Positions 5,306-7,195 of a stretch of 7,195 nucleotides of DNA are shown piece by piece. The DNA is from Candidatus Brocadiaceae bacterium (GTDB lineage: Bacteria > Planctomycetota > Brocadiia > SM23-32). Position numbers and translations under genes: made by a program. Under the pieces are notes generated by a model that was not told the origin of the DNA, did no database searches, and saw nothing but the letters and a program-made list of their open reading frames with translations. Numbering within the stretch: the stretch's first letter is position 1; every line of letters begins with the position of its first letter. The stretch covers positions 1-7,195 of the forward strand of contig PUNP01000810.1 in the NCBI GenBank assembly GCA_003551785.1, read 5' to 3'.

Positions 5306-7195
5306 TCAGTTATTTGCTATAACAGGTTCAGGCTGTACCTCTTCTTCTTTTGGTTCTTCGTCTTGGTGGAATTCAAGTTTTCCCTCACTATCGACATCAA
5401 CGACAACTTTCCCCGATGTAATATTGTCTCTGAGCAGCGCTTCACTCAGCGGGTCTTCCAGCAGGTTCTCAATGGCACGACGCAATGGACGCGCCCCGAA
5501 GTCAGGGTTATAACCTTTATCGATAATGATTTCAACAGCCGGTTTTTTGACGACAAGCTCGATATCCTTACCTTCAAGCCTGTCCATGACCTTTTGCAGT
5601 TCAAGCTTTACTATCTGCTGCAAATCATCCTTATTCAAAGTTCGGAAAACGATAGTGTCGTCGAGCCGGTTAAGGAATTCGGGCCGGAAGTGGCGCTCTA
5701 TTTCCTGTTGAACCTGCTTCTTGGTCACCTCGTAAGAAGTGTCTTCGTTTTGCTGTTTGAAGCCGAGTCCGACGCTGTTGCGTATAATATCGGAACCGAT
5801 ATTCGAAGTCATTATCAGCACGACATTACGGAAGTCTACATGTCTGCCGAAATTATCGGTCAGATGCCCTTCTTCCATAATTTGAAGCAGCATATTAAAG
5901 ACTTCGCTATGAGCTTTTTCGATTTCATCCAGCAGTACTACAGCGTAAGGCCGGCGGCGAACTTGTTCAGTCAGTTGTCCGCCTTCATCATACCCGACAT
6001 AACCGGGCGGGGCGCCGACCAATCTGGATACGCTATGTTTTTCCATATACTCGGACATATCCAATTGGAACAGCGCGTCGTTGTCGCCGAACATGAATTT
6101 CGCGAGAGACCTGGCCAGCAAAGTTTTCCCCACGCCGGTCGGGCCGGCGAAGAGCAGTGAAGCGACGGGGCGGTTGGGGTCTTTCATCCCTGACCGGCTG
6201 CGCCTGACTGCTCTACTGATGGTTTTAATCGCTTCGTCCTGGCTGATAACGCTCTTGTGGATTTCCTCTTCCATGTTGAGCAGCCTCTGGGCCTCAGCTT
6301 TTTCCAGACGCGTCAGAGGTACTCCGGTCATTCTGGATACCACCTCGGAAATGATGTCTTCATCGACTATGCCTTCCATCTCATCCAGCATGTTCTGCTG
6401 CTGGAGCGAATCTTTTTCCTCTTTCATTTCATCACGACGGTTGCGTAAAGAAACGGCTTTTTCAAAATCCTGTTCCTGAACGGCTTTGTCAAGTGCCGTG
6501 GTGATTTTATCCAATTCTTCATTGATTTGTTTAATTTTCGGCGGGGATTTGGTCGCACGCAGCCTGACTAAAGCGCCCGCTTCATCGACGACATCAATAG
6601 TTTTGTCCGGTTGGAAGCGCCCGGTAACATACCTGCCTGCCAGTTCGGCAGCGGTTTCTATAGCCTTGTCGGTTATCTGAACCATATGGTGGGACTCATA
6701 ACATTCTCTCAGTCCCTTGATGATGGCCAATGTTTCTTCTTTCGAGGGTGGATTGACAATAATGGGCTGGAATCGGCGCTCCAAGGCTCCGTCTTTCTCG
6801 ACATATTTCCGGTATTCGTCCGGTGTCGTCGCGCCGATACACTGCATTTCGCCACGTGCCAGGGGTGGTTTCAGGACATTAGAAGCATCTATAGCGCCTT
6901 CTGCACCGCCTGCGCCTACAATTGTATGCAGTTCGTCAATGAAAAGTATCACATTTCCTTCGCGCCTGACTTCCTGCATTAGCGCCTTAATACGTTCCTC
7001 GAACTGTCCGCGATATTTAGTGCCTGCAACCATCATCGCCAGATCAAGCGCAACTATCCTCCTGTCTTGCAGGATGGGGGGAACATTCTGGCTCACTATC
7101 TGCAAAGCAAGGCCTTCAACTATAGCGGTTTTACCTACTCCCGCTTCGCCGAGCAGGACGGGATTGTTTTTCTTTCTGCGGCATAAGACCTGAAC
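5306..7195 (-). CDS. clpC: ATP-dependent Clp protease ATP-binding subunit ClpC (5' end outside the window)
   Basis: The frame is open to the right edge, giving 629 residues without the N-terminal repeat domain and the start of the first AAA+ module. ClpC is a cytosolic hexameric unfoldase that feeds proteins to ClpP. Seen in order: D1 Walker A GEAGVGKT (16-23), D1 Walker B VILFIDE (82-88), a short middle domain (about 215-275) with the UvrB/UvrC-like stretch [21 protein letters not shown]2 Walker A GPTGVGKT (351-358), D2 Walker [10 protein letters not shown] (419-427), and a sensor-2 region [10 protein letters not shown] (567-576). The short middle domain separates it from ClpB, and the UVR-like motif separates it from ClpA. 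LGF at 477-479, in SVGLGFKQQ, fits the ClpP-docking loop, so a protease partner is expected. The tail after about 610 is acidic and Pro-rich and probably disordered. A TTG at 7103-7105 is not the start, since conserved Walker A sequence lies upstream of it. Confidence 0.96.
   Translation of the reverse strand, partial: VQVLCRRKKNNPVLLGEAGVGKTAIVEGLALQIVSQNVPPILQDRRIVALDLAMMVAGTKYRGQFEERIKALMQEVRREGNVILFIDELHTIVGAGGAEGAIDASNVLKPPLARGEMQCIGATTPDEYRKYVEKDGALERRFQPIIVNPPSKEETLAIIKGLRECYESHHMVQITDKAIETAAELAGRYVTGRFQPDKTIDVVDEAGALVRLRATKSPPKIKQINEELDKITTALDKAVQEQDFEKAVSLRNRRDEMKEEKDSLQQQNMLDEMEGIVDEDIISEVVSRMTGVPLTRLEKAEAQRLLNMEEEIHKSVISQDEAIKTISRAVRRSRSGMKDPNRPVASLLFAGPTGVGKTLLARSLAKFMFGDNDALFQLDMSEYMEKHSVSRLVGAPPGYVGYDEGGQLTEQVRRRPYAVVLLDEIEKAHSEVFNMLLQIMEEGHLTDNFGRHVDFRNVVLIMTSNIGSDIIRNSVGLGFKQQNEDTSYEVTKKQVQQEIERHFRPEFLNRLDDTIVFRTLNKDDLQQIVKLELQKVMDRLEGKDIELVVKKPAVEIIIDKGYNPDFGARPLRRAIENLLEDPLSEALLRDNITSGKVVVDVDSEGKLEFHQDEEPKEEEVQPEPVIANN

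Noticed and set aside
5273..6160. 295-codon + strand frame opposite clpC
   Set aside because: It overlies the conserved D2 AAA+ module of ClpC on the - strand and its translation resembles no family; it is a frame shadow.
5306..7105. TTG at 7105 as the start of a short Clp protein
   Set aside because: The same frame continues to the window edge and encodes the conserved [18 protein letters not shown]alker A region upstream of that codon, so the gene is simply cut by the window.

Overview
The window is an ordinary-looking bacterial chromosome segment with two opposed blocks. The left block (1-2961) is on the + strand: the last 18 codons of an unidentified gene, a GH13 subfamily 18 sugar phosphorylase very like E. 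coli YcjM (glucosylglycerate phosphorylase), and a uroporphyrinogen-decarboxylase-fold protein of the corrinoid-methyltransferase-like kind. The right block (3034-7195) is on the - strand, read from the right edge: a ClpC-type AAA+ unfoldase cut by the window edge, a strong hairpin terminator, seryl-tRNA synthetase, and a 5'-truncated fragment of a Gfo/Idh/MocA (GH109-like) oxidoreductase. The blocks converge on a 290-base stretch (2962-3251) that holds one perfect 11-bp hairpin and a short coding-like open frame of unknown origin.

Organism: the mix of a ClpC with a short UvrB/UvrC-like middle domain, a divergent URO-D-family protein and a GH109-like Gfo/Idh/MocA fragment resembles environmental Planctomycetota, Lentisphaerota or related PVC-group genomes. 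This is an inference from gene content only; no rRNA or other phylogenetic marker is scored. GC is moderate in sampled lines of the phosphorylase (about 33-45%) and serS (about 37-50%), but about 60% in the oxidoreductase fragment.

How the parts work together: the phosphorylase would recover glucose 1-phosphate from a glucosylated compatible solute such as glucosylglycerate, and it is probably co-transcribed with the gene before it (3-base gap, RBS inside that gene's end) and with the URO-D-like gene after it (40-base gap, clean RBS). ClpC and SerRS are housekeeping genes; the terminator between them suggests they are largely separate transcription units. The oxidoreductase fragment lacks its NAD-binding half and any visible RBS and is best treated as a pseudogene.

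I found no convincing new system, CRISPR array, insertion sequence, tRNA or rRNA. The most useful second-look items are the GC-rich truncated oxidoreductase behind serS, the loss of the His-X-Cys zinc motif in the URO-D-like protein, and the unexplained coding-like remnant in the convergent gap.
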